Origin: CAYFUF01 sp964394795
Lineage (GTDB): Bacteria; Bacillota; Clostridia; Tissierellales; Peptoniphilaceae
DNA: 64,000 bases
Assembly: GCA_964394795.1 (NCBI GenBank)
Contig: CAYMYX010000002.1
Location: 1 to 64,000, forward strand
Reading direction: 5' to 3'
Position numbers and translations under genes: made by a program
In this document: in pieces, positions 26,030 through 34,876 of the stretch
Numbering within the stretch: position 1 is the stretch's first letter
Layout: each line of letters begins with the position of its first letter
The notes under the pieces: generated by a model
Databases searched by the model: none
What the model was told of the DNA's origin: nothing
The model's input: only the letters and a program-made list of their open reading frames with translations

Positions 26030-29000
26030 ATGAACATCATTACCGATTGCTTAAAAGCAGATGCCAATTATCGGCATCTGCTGGAGGCAATCCAAGAAAA
26101 GAATAAGAAGATATACCTACATGGTCTTGTCAAAGAAAGCATGGGTCACATTCTCGTTTCCATAATGGAACATTTGAATCGACCCATTTTTGTCGTGTCC
26201 GAACGTTCTCAAAGGGCAATGCAGCTTGCCGAAGAAGTCTCTGGCTTAGCCCCTGGCAAAGCCATGTATTACCCGGAACAAGAATTCAACTTCTATAACA
26301 TCGATAGGTTGTCCACAGAAGTAAAGAGTCAGCGCATTCAGGTGATGAACCGCTTGTCGAATAAGGGGACCTTTATCACGTCAACGACCTTCTCGGCAAT
26401 GACAAGGTACCTGACTCCGCTAGATCGCTTCAACAGCAATACGATTCACATCGAAATAGGTGATGATATCGACTTTGATGACCTCATTATGCAACTCTTT
26501 GAGATGCGTTACGAGCGGGTGACTAACGTGGAGCACAAAGGACAATATTCCATACGAGGCGGCCTTCTTGACATCTTCCCCTTAGCCAAAGATAACCCTA
26601 TCCGTATTGAGTTTTTTGACTCCGAAGTGGACAGTATCCGTTTCTTTGATATCACCAGTCAAAGGTCCATTGAGAACATAGATAAAATTAGTATCGAACC
26701 CGCTGAAGAACTCCAATTCAGCCAAGCACATATGGATAAAATCATCAAGAAGATGAGTAGAGAGCTCGACCGGACTTTAGAGAAAAATGACAACGAGCAG
26801 GATAGAATCAAACTTCAAGACAAATTTTCTTCTCTCCTAGCAAGATTGGAGGAAGGGGGGCAGGTCAGCAATGACGATCTAATTAGCCCTTACTTAGACG
26901 ACGCCGATAAGGCTAGTATTCTAGATTACTTACCTGAGAATGCGATCCTTGTTTTTGATGATTTTGCCAGAAGCCAAGAATATGAGGACGAGAAAGAGCG
27001 TTTCCTTATCGATGATATGAGCCAACTCCTGGAGAAAGGCGAAATATTACCTAGTCACATGAAGGTAAATTTGCCTCTTAAACAGATAGCTAAGGAGATG
27101 GTTCTTCACACGATTGTCAACGTCAGTCAGATTTTAAAGAGATTGCCGCTGATAAAGGCAGAGGAACTTATTCAAATCAAGAGTCTGGAAGCAGAATCCT
27201 TCGCCAATCGTTGGGAGGACTTTATACGCGCCCTAAACATGCGAAGAAAGTCGGGCTACAAAATTCTGATTTTTGCAGGAAAGGGTAGCCCCATGCTGCA
27301 TAAGCGGTTGATGGAAGAAGGGGTATTTGCTCAACTCAGTAAAAGCGGAGATATCGAGGTAAATCCAGGGGAGATAGTCATCCTCGAGAAGTACTATCCC
27401 AAGGGTTACCAAATTCCGGATGATAAACTGCTCTTCATTACCAACTATGAGATCACGGGAAAGGATAAGCGGTCCAGAAAGAAGGCGAGCAGAAAACCAA
27501 AGAAAAACCTCTTCGATTACCAGGACTTGCAAATTGGTGACTACGTCGTTCACGAGAACTACGGTATCGGTGAATATCTTGGTACCAAGAGTATGGAAAT
27601 CCAAGGGGTGACCAAGGACTACCTTGAGATTAAGTATCGAGGGACCGACACCCTTTATGTTTCGACAGATGAGATGGATTTGGTTGCCAAGTACATCGGC
27701 AACAGCGGCAAAGCGCCCAAGCTATCTTCCTTGGGGACCAAAGAGTGGAGCAATTCCAAGGCAAGGGTGAAGAAGGCCATCGACGAGATTGCCGACGACC
27801 TCGTAGAACTCTATGCCAAGCGGTCCAAAATTGAAGGGTACGCCTTTTCTGCAGATACCCCTTGGCAGCAGTCCTTTGAAGATGCCTTCCCCTATACGGA
27901 AACCCCTTCACAGTTAAGAGCTGTTGAAGAGATTAAAATAGACATGGAAACCGCTAAGCCCATGGATAGACTCCTGTGTGGAGACGTCGGTTACGGAAAG
28001 ACAGAAGTGGCCTTGAGAGCAGCCTTTAAGGCGGTTATGGACGGAAAGCAGGTTGCCTTTCTTTGTCCAACCACTATCCTTACCCAGCAACACTACGCAA
28101 CAATGAAAGAGCGGTTCCAAGACTTCCCTATGCGAATTGAGTTCTTATCTCGCTTCAAAACGACAAGTCAACAGCGAGAGATCATCAAGGCAATCAATCG
28201 GGGAGCTGTAGATATCGTTGTGGGCACCCACCGGGTCCTATCTAAGGATATTCACTTCAAAGATTTGGGTCTACTCATCATCGACGAGGAACAGCGCTTT
28301 GGGGTCAAGGATAAGGAAAAGATTAAGCAGATGAAGGAAAACATCGATGTTCTCACTCTCTCTGCTACACCAATTCCCAGAACCCTCCAGATGTCCCTGA
28401 CGGGCATTCGAGACATGAGTCTGCTTGAAGAACCGCCAGAGGAAAGGTATCCAACGACCACCTTTATCCTCGAATACGATGCCGGTATCATCCAAAACGC
28501 TATCCAGCGGGAGCTGGATAGGGAAGGGCAGATTTACTTTGTCTACAACCGTGTACATGACATCTATAAGATTGAGGAACACTTGCATCAATTGGTTCCA
28601 GAGGCAACGGTGGGAATTGCCCACGGCAAAATGTCCACTCGGGAACTGGAAAATGTCATGGAAGCCTTCGTGTCTGGCGAAATAGATATCCTTCTTTCGA
28701 CGACTATCATTGAGACGGGGATGGATATCGCCAATGTCAACACCTTGATTATCTATAATGCGGACCATATGGGTCTTTCCCAGCTCTACCAACTGAAAGG
28801 TCGTATCGGTCGATCTGATCGAAAATCCTATGCCTTCTTTACCTATGAAGCCAACAAAGTCTTAACAGAAGTTTCGGAGAAAAGGTTAAAAGCAATCCGG
28901 GACTTTACTGAATTCGGATCGGGCTACAAGATTGCAATGCGGGACTTGGAACTGAGAGGTGCAGGGAACTTGTTGGGCGAAAGCCAATCGGGCCAGGTAG

Positions 29001-29557
29001 AATCGGTTGGTTACGATCTTTATGTTAAAATGTTGGAGAATGCCGTTGCCAAGGCAAAGGGCAAGACCAACAGGGAAAGGCTCGAAGGTATTACGGTGGA
29101 TGTGAAAGTGGATGCATATATTGATGATACCTACATTCCTCACACCATCGACAAGATTTCCATGTATCGTAAGATTGCTTCGCTGGAAACCGAGGAGGAG
29201 TATCAGGATATCCTGGAAGAACTGTTCGACCGCTTTGGGGAAATGCCCCAGCCGGTAATCAACATAATGGATGTTGCCTTGATCAGGCGCCTTGCCACGA
29301 AACTAGGCTTCAGCAAGATTATTGAGGTCAATGATTTCGTTGAATTGCGCTATGACAGTTTTGATCATTTCTCAGTGGAAAAGTTGAAAGCTATATCAGA
29401 AAATTACGAGGGTCCCCTTACCTTTGATTTTCAAGGAGATCCTAAGTTTAAGATAAAGTCGACCCCGAAGAAATTAGCTGATGTGAAAGAATTATTATTG
29501 TTGATGAAACGTCTTGATGATGAGACAGAGACAAAGAAAGAGGATGAAAATGAATAA
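26030..29557 (+). CDS. mfd: Transcription-repair coupling factor
   Basis: Translocase that removes stalled RNA polymerase at DNA damage and recruits UvrA. It has 1175 residues. The UvrB-like N-terminal module is followed by the RNA polymerase interaction domain (IGDYVVHENYGIGEYLG, near residue 502), helicase domains with Walker A GDVGYGKTEVALRAA near residue 648, Walker B DEEQRFGVKDKEK near residue 751, the motif GRIGRSDRKSYAFF, and the C-terminal TRCF domain. The stop overlaps the prsA-like start by eight bases. Confidence 0.96.
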   Translation: MNIITDCLKADANYRHLLEAIQEKNKKIYLHGLVKESMGHILVSIMEHLNRPIFVVSERSQRAMQLAEEVSGLAPGKAMYYPEQEFNFYNIDRLSTEVKSQRIQVMNRLSNKGTFITSTTFSAMTRYLTPLDRFNSNTIHIEIGDDIDFDDLIMQLFEMRYERVTNVEHKGQYSIRGGLLDIFPLAKDNPIRIEFFDSEVDSIRFFDITSQRSIENIDKISIEPAEELQFSQAHMDKIIKKMSRELDRTLEKNDNEQDRIKLQDKFSSLLARLEEGGQVSNDDLISPYLDDADKASILDYLPENAILVFDDFARSQEYEDEKERFLIDDMSQLLEKGEILPSHMKVNLPLKQIAKEMVLHTIVNVSQILKRLPLIKAEELIQIKSLEAESFANRWEDFIRALNMRRKSGYKILIFAGKGSPMLHKRLMEEGVFAQLSKSGDIEVNPGEIVILEKYYPKGYQIPDDKLLFITNYEITGKDKRSRKKASRKPKKNLFDYQDLQIGDYVVHENYGIGEYLGTKSMEIQGVTKDYLEIKYRGTDTLYVSTDEMDLVAKYIGNSGKAPKLSSLGTKEWSNSKARVKKAIDEIADDLVELYAKRSKIEGYAFSADTPWQQSFEDAFPYTETPSQLRAVEEIKIDMETAKPMDRLLCGDVGYGKTEVALRAAFKAVMDGKQVAFLCPTTILTQQHYATMKERFQDFPMRIEFLSRFKTTSQQREIIKAINRGAVDIVVGTHRVLSKDIHFKDLGLLIIDEEQRFGVKDKEKIKQMKENIDVLTLSATPIPRTLQMSLTGIRDMSLLEEPPEERYPTTTFILEYDAGIIQNAIQRELDREGQIYFVYNRVHDIYKIEEHLHQLVPEATVGIAHGKMSTRELENVMEAFVSGEIDILLSTTIIETGMDIANVNTLIIYNADHMGLSQLYQLKGRIGRSDRKSYAFFTYEANKVLTEVSEKRLKAIRDFTEFGSGYKIAMRDLELRGAGNLLGESQSGQVESVGYDLYVKMLENAVAKAKGKTNRERLEGITVDVKVDAYIDDTYIPHTIDKISMYRKIASLETEEEYQDILEELFDRFGEMPQPVINIMDVALIRRLATKLGFSKIIEVNDFVELRYDSFDHFSVEKLKAISENYEGPLTFDFQGDPKFKIKSTPKKLADVKELLLLMKRLDDETETKKEDENE

Positions 29558-30488
29558 GAAGTTTATTGGAGTTTTATTAGCCGCTGGCTTGATGCTAACT
29601 AGCTGTGGCGATGATGGAAATGTAAGCAGCGGAGATTTTGCCGTAGTCAATGGCAAGACGATCAGCCAAGAGACCTATGACTCCCAGTTGGATATGTATT
29701 CAAAAATGTTGGCTAACCAATACCAGCTTCCAGCATCAATTGAGAATTCATTGATTACCGAAGCTGCGATGGTAGCTGAGTTAGAAGCTAATGACATTGA
29801 GATTACCGAAGAGGATTACCAAGAAGACTACAATACGATGGTTCAGAATAGGGGGGGGCAGGAAGCTTACGATACTTTCCTCAGCGATATGGGTATCACT
29901 GATGAGCAAATGAAGACCAGCCTTCGCTATGAAACGATTCACCGCGTTCACAACGCTTGGTACTTAGAGAACAATACACCATCCGATGAGGAGATGCAGT
30001 CTTTCTTTGAGCGGAATAAAGCATCTTTAATCACCGTAGATGCGAGCCATATCCTGGTCGCAACCGAGGAAGAGGCTCAGGAAGTATTGGATAGATTGAA
30101 CAGTGGCGAAGACTTTGGCACCTTAGCTCAGGAGTTATCCACAGACACTGGTTCAGCAATCAACGGCGGCAACCTTGGAGAATCCGCTCCGAATCTTTAT
30201 GTACCGGAATTCCAAGACGCTCTCTTGAATATGGAAGAAGGCGAAATCAGCGAACCAGTGCAAAGTCAATTTGGGTATCATATCATTCGTTTGGAAAAAA
30301 TGAACGATGATTTCGAATCCTTAAAGGAAAGTATCGCTCAGCAGATGACCCAACAATCTTACCAAGAATACCTGCAACAATTGGTTGCCAATGCTGATGT
30401 CGAGAAAACTGGTGAGGATGCAAACGGTATAACCATTGAAGAAGTCGACCCAAATACTGAGTTAAATTCCAGTGAATCTGGGAATTAA
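29550..30488 (+). CDS. prsA: PrsA-like foldase lipoprotein with parvulin domain
   Basis: Extracytoplasmic peptidyl-prolyl isomerase that helps secreted proteins fold. The ATG at 29550 follows AGAGG at 29539-29543. The lipobox LMLTSC places the lipidated cysteine near residue 19. A SurA_N-like region precedes the parvulin domain, residues about 165-255 (VDASHILVATEEEAQEVLD to SQFGYHIIRLE). The 312 residues end in an acidic, Ser-rich tail. Its core closely resembles the second parvulin at 53733, which lacks a signal. Confidence 0.9.
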   Translation: MNKKFIGVLLAAGLMLTSCGDDGNVSSGDFAVVNGKTISQETYDSQLDMYSKMLANQYQLPASIENSLITEAAMVAELEANDIEITEEDYQEDYNTMVQNRGGQEAYDTFLSDMGITDEQMKTSLRYETIHRVHNAWYLENNTPSDEEMQSFFERNKASLITVDASHILVATEEEAQEVLDRLNSGEDFGTLAQELSTDTGSAINGGNLGESAPNLYVPEFQDALLNMEEGEISEPVQSQFGYHIIRLEKMNDDFESLKESIAQQMTQQSYQEYLQQLVANADVEKTGEDANGITIEEVDPNTELNSSESGN

Positions 30489-30632
30489 TAAAGAGGGCCA
30501 CGCAAGCGGCCACCTGTGTAACCGTCCTTATGATTCCCATGGGCAACAAAAGCGCTAACTAGTGGAATATCTTAATGAAAACGGTTATAATCAAGGTGAT
30601 TCTAACATCAAGCGAACATTGTAAAGTGCCAT
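30489..30632 (+). other. Unassigned intergenic stretch with possible RNA structure
   Basis: Between prsA and gap. No long ORF and no T-tract terminator are seen. GGCC repeats near 30496-30514 and a long-range pairing TGTAACCGT (about 30518) with ACGGTTATA (about 30581) could form a folded leader or terminator-like RNA. I do not recognise a known riboswitch family. Confidence 0.4.
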
Positions 30633-30668
30633 CGAAGAATTGACGCCTTCCCCGTATTACATTCTTCG
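30633..30668. repeat. 8-bp inverted repeat abutting the gap promoter
   Basis: CGAAGAAT at 30633-30640 and ATTCTTCG at 30661-30668 are exact reverse complements, 20 bases apart. The right arm touches the -35 element of the gap promoter, so it could be an operator. Confidence 0.6.
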
Positions 30669-30698
30669 TTGAATCTATTCGTGTTGGCTGGATATATA
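30669..30698 (+). promoter_or_regulatory. Candidate promoter of the gap genes
   Basis: TTGAAT at 30669-30674, an 18-base spacer, then TATATA at 30693-30698. Transcription would begin only a few bases before the ribosome binding site AGGAGG. Confidence 0.6.
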
Positions 30699-30719
30699 TG
30701 TAAATTTTTAGGAGGAATT

Positions 30720-31721
30720 ATGACAACAAAAGTAGCAATTAATGGTTTTGGTCGTATTGGACGACTAGCCCTACGTCGCATTCAAACATTACAAGACATT
30801 GATGTTGTAGCGATTAACGATTTGGTAGACGGTGAATTCTTAACGTACCTGTTCAAGTATGATACTATGCACGGACGTTTTGATGGTGAAGTAGAATTCT
30901 CTGGTGATAAGCTTACGGTAAATGGAGACGACATTAAACTTTTCTCTGAACCAGATGCGTCCAAACTACCTTGGGGCGAACTCGAAGTAGACATCGTACT
31001 TGAATGTACAGGTCACTACAATGACAGAGACAAGGCTCAAGCACACATCGATGCTGGAGCAAAGAAAGTTCTTCTGTCTGCACCAGGCAAAGGAGAAATG
31101 AAGACAATCGTATATGGTGTTAATGAAGACACCTTAGACGGTTCAGAAGTTGTTGTTTCAGGAGCTTCTTGTACAACAAACTGTATTTCCCCAGTCGTTA
31201 AGGTTCTTAATGACGAGTTTGGTCTTGTGAGCGCACAAATGTCTACCATTCACTCTTATACAGCAAATCAAGCACTACAAGATGCGCCTAATAAGAGTAA
31301 TGACTTCCGTCGCGGTCGTGCTGCAGCTCAAAATATCGTTCCAACAACTACTGGTGCCGCTAAAGCGGTAGGTGAAGTTATTCCTGAAGTCGATGGGAAA
31401 ATCGATGGTACTGCTTTACGTGTACCAACAGCAACCGGATCGATCAGTGAGATTTACTCCGTTCTTGAGAAGGAAGTTACTGAAGAGCAAGTAAATGAGG
31501 CAATGAAGGCTGCTTCCAGCGAGTCCTTTGGTTACAACACTGATCAGATTACATCAGCAGATATTATTGGAACAACTCCAGGATCTATTTTCGATGCTAC
31601 GCTAACTAAAATTGTGGAAGTTGATGGTTTACAACTTGTTAAGACTGTCGCTTGGTACGACAATGAATTTGGCTACACATGTCAACTAATTCGTACTTTG
31701 GAGCACATGGCTAACCAGTAA
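30720..31721 (+). CDS. gap: Glyceraldehyde-3-phosphate dehydrogenase, first copy
   Basis: Oxidises and phosphorylates glyceraldehyde 3-phosphate in glycolysis. Its 333 residues are typical. The ATG at 30720 follows AGGAGG. It has the Rossmann motif INGFGRIGRLA, catalytic cysteine in GASCTTNC, histidine in TIHSYTANQ, and TALRVP. The loop AINDLVD holds an Asp at the position that favours NAD over NADP in this family, so this is probably the glycolytic enzyme. A related copy follows 71 bases later. Confidence 0.94.
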   Translation: MTTKVAINGFGRIGRLALRRIQTLQDIDVVAINDLVDGEFLTYLFKYDTMHGRFDGEVEFSGDKLTVNGDDIKLFSEPDASKLPWGELEVDIVLECTGHYNDRDKAQAHIDAGAKKVLLSAPGKGEMKTIVYGVNEDTLDGSEVVVSGASCTTNCISPVVKVLNDEFGLVSAQMSTIHSYTANQALQDAPNKSNDFRRGRAAAQNIVPTTTGAAKAVGEVIPEVDGKIDGTALRVPTATGSISEIYSVLEKEVTEEQVNEAMKAASSESFGYNTDQITSADIIGTTPGSIFDATLTKIVEVDGLQLVKTVAWYDNEFGYTCQLIRTLEHMANQ

Positions 31722-31792
31722 GTCGACCAGCGTTTCACCTAGTTGGCAGATCCCCTCAGAAATTTACCATCTTAATGAAAAGGGAGGACGAA

Positions 31793-32800
31793 ATGAAAAA
31801 AGTTGCTATCAATGGTTTTGGACGTATTGGACGCTTAGCGTTAAGGAGAATTTTAGAGTCTTCGGAAAATGTTGAAGTTGTCGCGATTAATGTAACAAGA
31901 ACTACTGACCAATTAGCTTATTCCTTCAAGTATGATACCGCCCATGGCAATTATAAGGGAACGGTGGAAACTGAGGAGGATGCACTGATTATTGACGGCA
32001 AAAGAATTCAGATTCTAGGTGAAAGAAATGTTGAAGACATTGATTGGGCCGGCTTAGGTGTCGACATTGTACTTGATTGTACCGGTGTCTATACAAAGTC
32101 CGACAAAGCTAAAGCTCACCTTGACAGTGGAGCAAAGAGAGTATTAATTTCAGCACCAGGAGATGCTGAGATGAAAACCGTCGTTTATGGTATCAACCAT
32201 GAGACAATCGGAGAAGATGACCTCATCGTCTCCAACTCTTCTTGTACAACGAACTGCTTAGCTCCAATGGTCAAAGTAATGAATGACAACTTTGGGGTCA
32301 AGACTGCGATTCTAAAAACCGTCCATGCCTATACAGGCAACCAAGCTCTGCAAGACGCTCCTCCAAAGGATAAGGACTGGAGAAGAGATCGCGCAGCGGC
32401 ATTGTCCATTATCCCAACATCCACAGGCGCAGCTCGAATCATAGGTTTAGTTGTTCCTGAACTAGATGGCAAAATTGACGGGGAAGCCCTACGGGTGCCT
32501 GTAATCGATGGCTCGATTACCATCGTTACCTGTACTTTAGATAAAAAAGTCACAGTTGAAGAAGTTAATCAAGCGATGAAGGCTGCTGCCAACGACTCTT
32601 ACGGTTACACCGAAGATCCAATCGTATCTGCAGATATTATTGGCAATACGCAAGGTGGCGTTTTCGATGCTACATTGACAAGTATCGTAGAAGCAAATGG
32701 AGAACAGCTCGTTGAAATTTCAGCTTGGTATGACAATGAGTATGGCTATGTAAGCCAACTTGTCCGTACGTTAGACTACTTGGCCACAATAACTGAATAA
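31793..32800 (+). CDS. gap: Glyceraldehyde-3-phosphate dehydrogenase, second copy
   Basis: Paralogue of the preceding gene, 335 residues. The ATG at 31793 follows GGGAGG; an earlier ATG at 31775 is rejected. It has INGFGRIGRLALRR, NSSCTTNC with the catalytic cysteine, TVHAYTGNQ and EALRVP. Where the first copy reads AINDLVD this one reads AINVTRT, losing the Asp linked to NAD preference. By analogy with the GapA/GapB pair, it may use NADP or run in the gluconeogenic direction; this is inference. A strong terminator lies after it. Confidence 0.93.
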   Translation: MKKVAINGFGRIGRLALRRILESSENVEVVAINVTRTTDQLAYSFKYDTAHGNYKGTVETEEDALIIDGKRIQILGERNVEDIDWAGLGVDIVLDCTGVYTKSDKAKAHLDSGAKRVLISAPGDAEMKTVVYGINHETIGEDDLIVSNSSCTTNCLAPMVKVMNDNFGVKTAILKTVHAYTGNQALQDAPPKDKDWRRDRAAALSIIPTSTGAARIIGLVVPELDGKIDGEALRVPVIDGSITIVTCTLDKKVTVEEVNQAMKAAANDSYGYTEDPIVSADIIGNTQGGVFDATLTSIVEANGEQLVEISAWYDNEYGYVSQLVRTLDYLATITE

Positions 32801-32808
32801 ACCAAAGT

Positions 32809-32846
32809 AAAAAGCGAAGAAGCGCTCTAGCTTTTTCGCTTTTTTT
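32809..32846 (+). terminator. Strong terminator between the second gap copy and pgk
   Basis: GCGAAGAAGC / GCTTTTTCGC, ten pairs with one G-T wobble, loop GCTCTA, then seven T. It lies 15 bases before the pgk ATG with no promoter in between, so pgk-tpiA-eno depends on read-through or on a promoter further upstream. Confidence 0.88.
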
Positions 32847-32861
32847 CATAAGGAGAATGCG

Positions 32862-34058
32862 ATGACTAAAAAAACATTACAAGACTTAGACGTAAAAGGG
32901 AAAAAGGTTCTCGTAAGGGCTGATTTTAATGTGCCTATGGCAAAAGATGGTAGTGGAAAAATTACAGATGATGCTAGAATACGAGCATCTTTACCCACCA
33001 TCGAGCACTTGGTGGAAAATGGCGCTAAAGTAATTCTCTTATCTCATCTTGGACGACCAGACGGTGAAGCGAAGAAGGAATTTTCTCTTGAGCCAGTAGC
33101 TAATCGTTTAAGCGAATTACTAGGCAGCACAGTCAAGTTTTTAGCCAGTGACACTGTAGTAGATGAAGACGTAGCTGCTAAAGTCGATGAATTACAAGAT
33201 GGTGAAGTAGCACTTTTAGAAAACACCAGATATGTCAAAGGCGAGACCAAGAATGATGACGAGTTTGCGCAAAAGTTAGCAGATTTAGGTGCCCTATTCG
33301 TTAACGATGCCTTTGGCACTTCCCACAGAGCCCACTCCTCAAATGTTGGTTTGGCCAGCAAACTGCCATCAGCTTTAGGCCTTCTTGTTCAAAAAGAAGT
33401 GGACTACATGGGCAAGGCACTCCAAGACCCTGACCGTCCTTTCGTAGCAATCTTAGGCGGAGCAAAAGTATCCGATAAAATCGGTGTCATTGAGAACCTG
33501 CTCGATAAGGTAGACACCATTATTATTGGCGGAGGGATGGCCTATACTTTCTTAAAGTCCCAAGGTTATGAAATCGGCCACTCCTTGCTTGAAGAAGATA
33601 AGATAGACCTGGCTAAAGGCTTAATTGAAACCGCAAAGGAAAAGGGCGTAGAGCTCCTCTTACCTTTGGATGTTGTCATTGCTGACGACGTTGCCGAAGA
33701 TCAAGAGACGGAAATCGTGGAAATCGATCAGATTCCGGCCGAGCGGATGGCCCTCGATATCGGACCTAAGACGATTGACCTCTTCACCAAGAAAATCGTA
33801 GAGGCGAAAACGGTCATATGGAATGGCCCAATGGGTGTATTTGAGATTAAAGAATTCGCGAACGGTACCAATGGTATTGCCAAGGCGCTCACAGAATCTC
33901 AAGGTACAACGATTGTCGGCGGTGGCGACTCAGCTGCAGCAGTCGAAAAGGCCGGATACGCAGATAAGATTAGCCACGTCTCTACAGGCGGCGGTGCATC
34001 CTTAGAATTTTTAGAGGGTAAAGACCTACCAGGCGTAGCATCTATTGAAGATAAATAA
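32862..34058 (+). CDS. pgk: Phosphoglycerate kinase
   Basis: Transfers phosphate from 1,3-bisphosphoglycerate to ADP. Its 398 residues are typical. It has the N-terminal signature VLVRADFNVPM, the substrate-binding LLSHLGRPDG, the hinge and nucleotide region GPMGVFE, and GGGDSAAAVEKAG near the C-terminus. AAGGAG precedes the ATG, directly after the terminator that follows the gap genes. Confidence 0.97.
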   Translation: MTKKTLQDLDVKGKKVLVRADFNVPMAKDGSGKITDDARIRASLPTIEHLVENGAKVILLSHLGRPDGEAKKEFSLEPVANRLSELLGSTVKFLASDTVVDEDVAAKVDELQDGEVALLENTRYVKGETKNDDEFAQKLADLGALFVNDAFGTSHRAHSSNVGLASKLPSALGLLVQKEVDYMGKALQDPDRPFVAILGGAKVSDKIGVIENLLDKVDTIIIGGGMAYTFLKSQGYEIGHSLLEEDKIDLAKGLIETAKEKGVELLLPLDVVIADDVAEDQETEIVEIDQIPAERMALDIGPKTIDLFTKKIVEAKTVIWNGPMGVFEIKEFANGTNGIAKALTESQGTTIVGGGDSAAAVEKAGYADKISHVSTGGGASLEFLEGKDLPGVASIEDK

Positions 34059-34091
34059 GACACTAGCGGCATTGTAACAGAAGGAGGAGAG

Positions 34092-34844
34092 ATGAGAAGA
34101 GCATTCATCGCAGGCAACTGGAAGATGAACCATGACATCACTGAAACGGAAAAGTTTATTGCAGACCTTGACCACCTAGAACTAAATGAGGAGGTCGAAG
34201 CTTGCCTCTGCGTGCCCTTTGTGGACTTAAAGACGGCTGTCGACCTACTAGCGGAATCATCTGTGACTGTAGGAGCCCAGAATATGCATGACGAAGATTC
34301 AGGCGCTTATACCGGCGAGGTCTCTGGGCCCATGTTGATTAATTTGGGCGTTGAATATGTTATCCTTGGCCACTCCGAGCGTAGAGAATACTTCCATGAG
34401 GATGACGACCTAATCAACCGTAAAGTTTTGGCTGCTTTCAAGCATAATTTGAAGCCTATTTTATGCGTGGGTGAAACTTTGGAAGAGCGAGAGGCTGAAC
34501 AGGAGAAGGCGAAGGTACAAACTCAGTTGGAAAAGAATCTAGCAGGTGTAACTTATGAGGATTTGGCTAACTTGGTTATCGCCTACGAACCAATTTGGGC
34601 AATCGGAACAGGCAAGACGGCTTCCGCCGCTGATGCGGAAGAAATGTGTGCCTTCATCCGCGAACAGTTGACCGAGATGTTTGATGAAGAGGGTGCTAAC
34701 CTCGTTCGAATTCAATATGGTGGTTCAGTAAAGCCGGAGAATGTTCAAGAAATCATGTCTCAAGAAAATATTGACGGTGCCCTCGTTGGAGGAGCCAGCC
34801 TGGATGCAGAAAGCTTTGCTAGTCTAGTCAATTTTGAGCGTTAA
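34092..34844 (+). CDS. tpiA: Triosephosphate isomerase
   Basis: Interconverts dihydroxyacetone phosphate and glyceraldehyde 3-phosphate. Its 250 residues are typical. It has GNWKMNHD at the N-terminus with the catalytic lysine, the histidine in ILGHSERR, the catalytic glutamate in AYEPIWAIGTGKTAS, and the phosphate loop YGGSVKPEN. GGAGGAG precedes the ATG; it lies 33 bases after pgk and 32 before eno. Confidence 0.97.
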   Translation: MRRAFIAGNWKMNHDITETEKFIADLDHLELNEEVEACLCVPFVDLKTAVDLLAESSVTVGAQNMHDEDSGAYTGEVSGPMLINLGVEYVILGHSERREYFHEDDDLINRKVLAAFKHNLKPILCVGETLEEREAEQEKAKVQTQLEKNLAGVTYEDLANLVIAYEPIWAIGTGKTASAADAEEMCAFIREQLTEMFDEEGANLVRIQYGGSVKPENVQEIMSQENIDGALVGGASLDAESFASLVNFER

Positions 34845-34876
34845 GTCTGGTTTTAACCAGGGAAAGGAGTTTTAAT

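Noticed and set aside
34845..34876. Loss of phosphoglycerate mutase from the glycolytic operon
   Set aside because: Many genomes keep gpm elsewhere, so its absence here says little.
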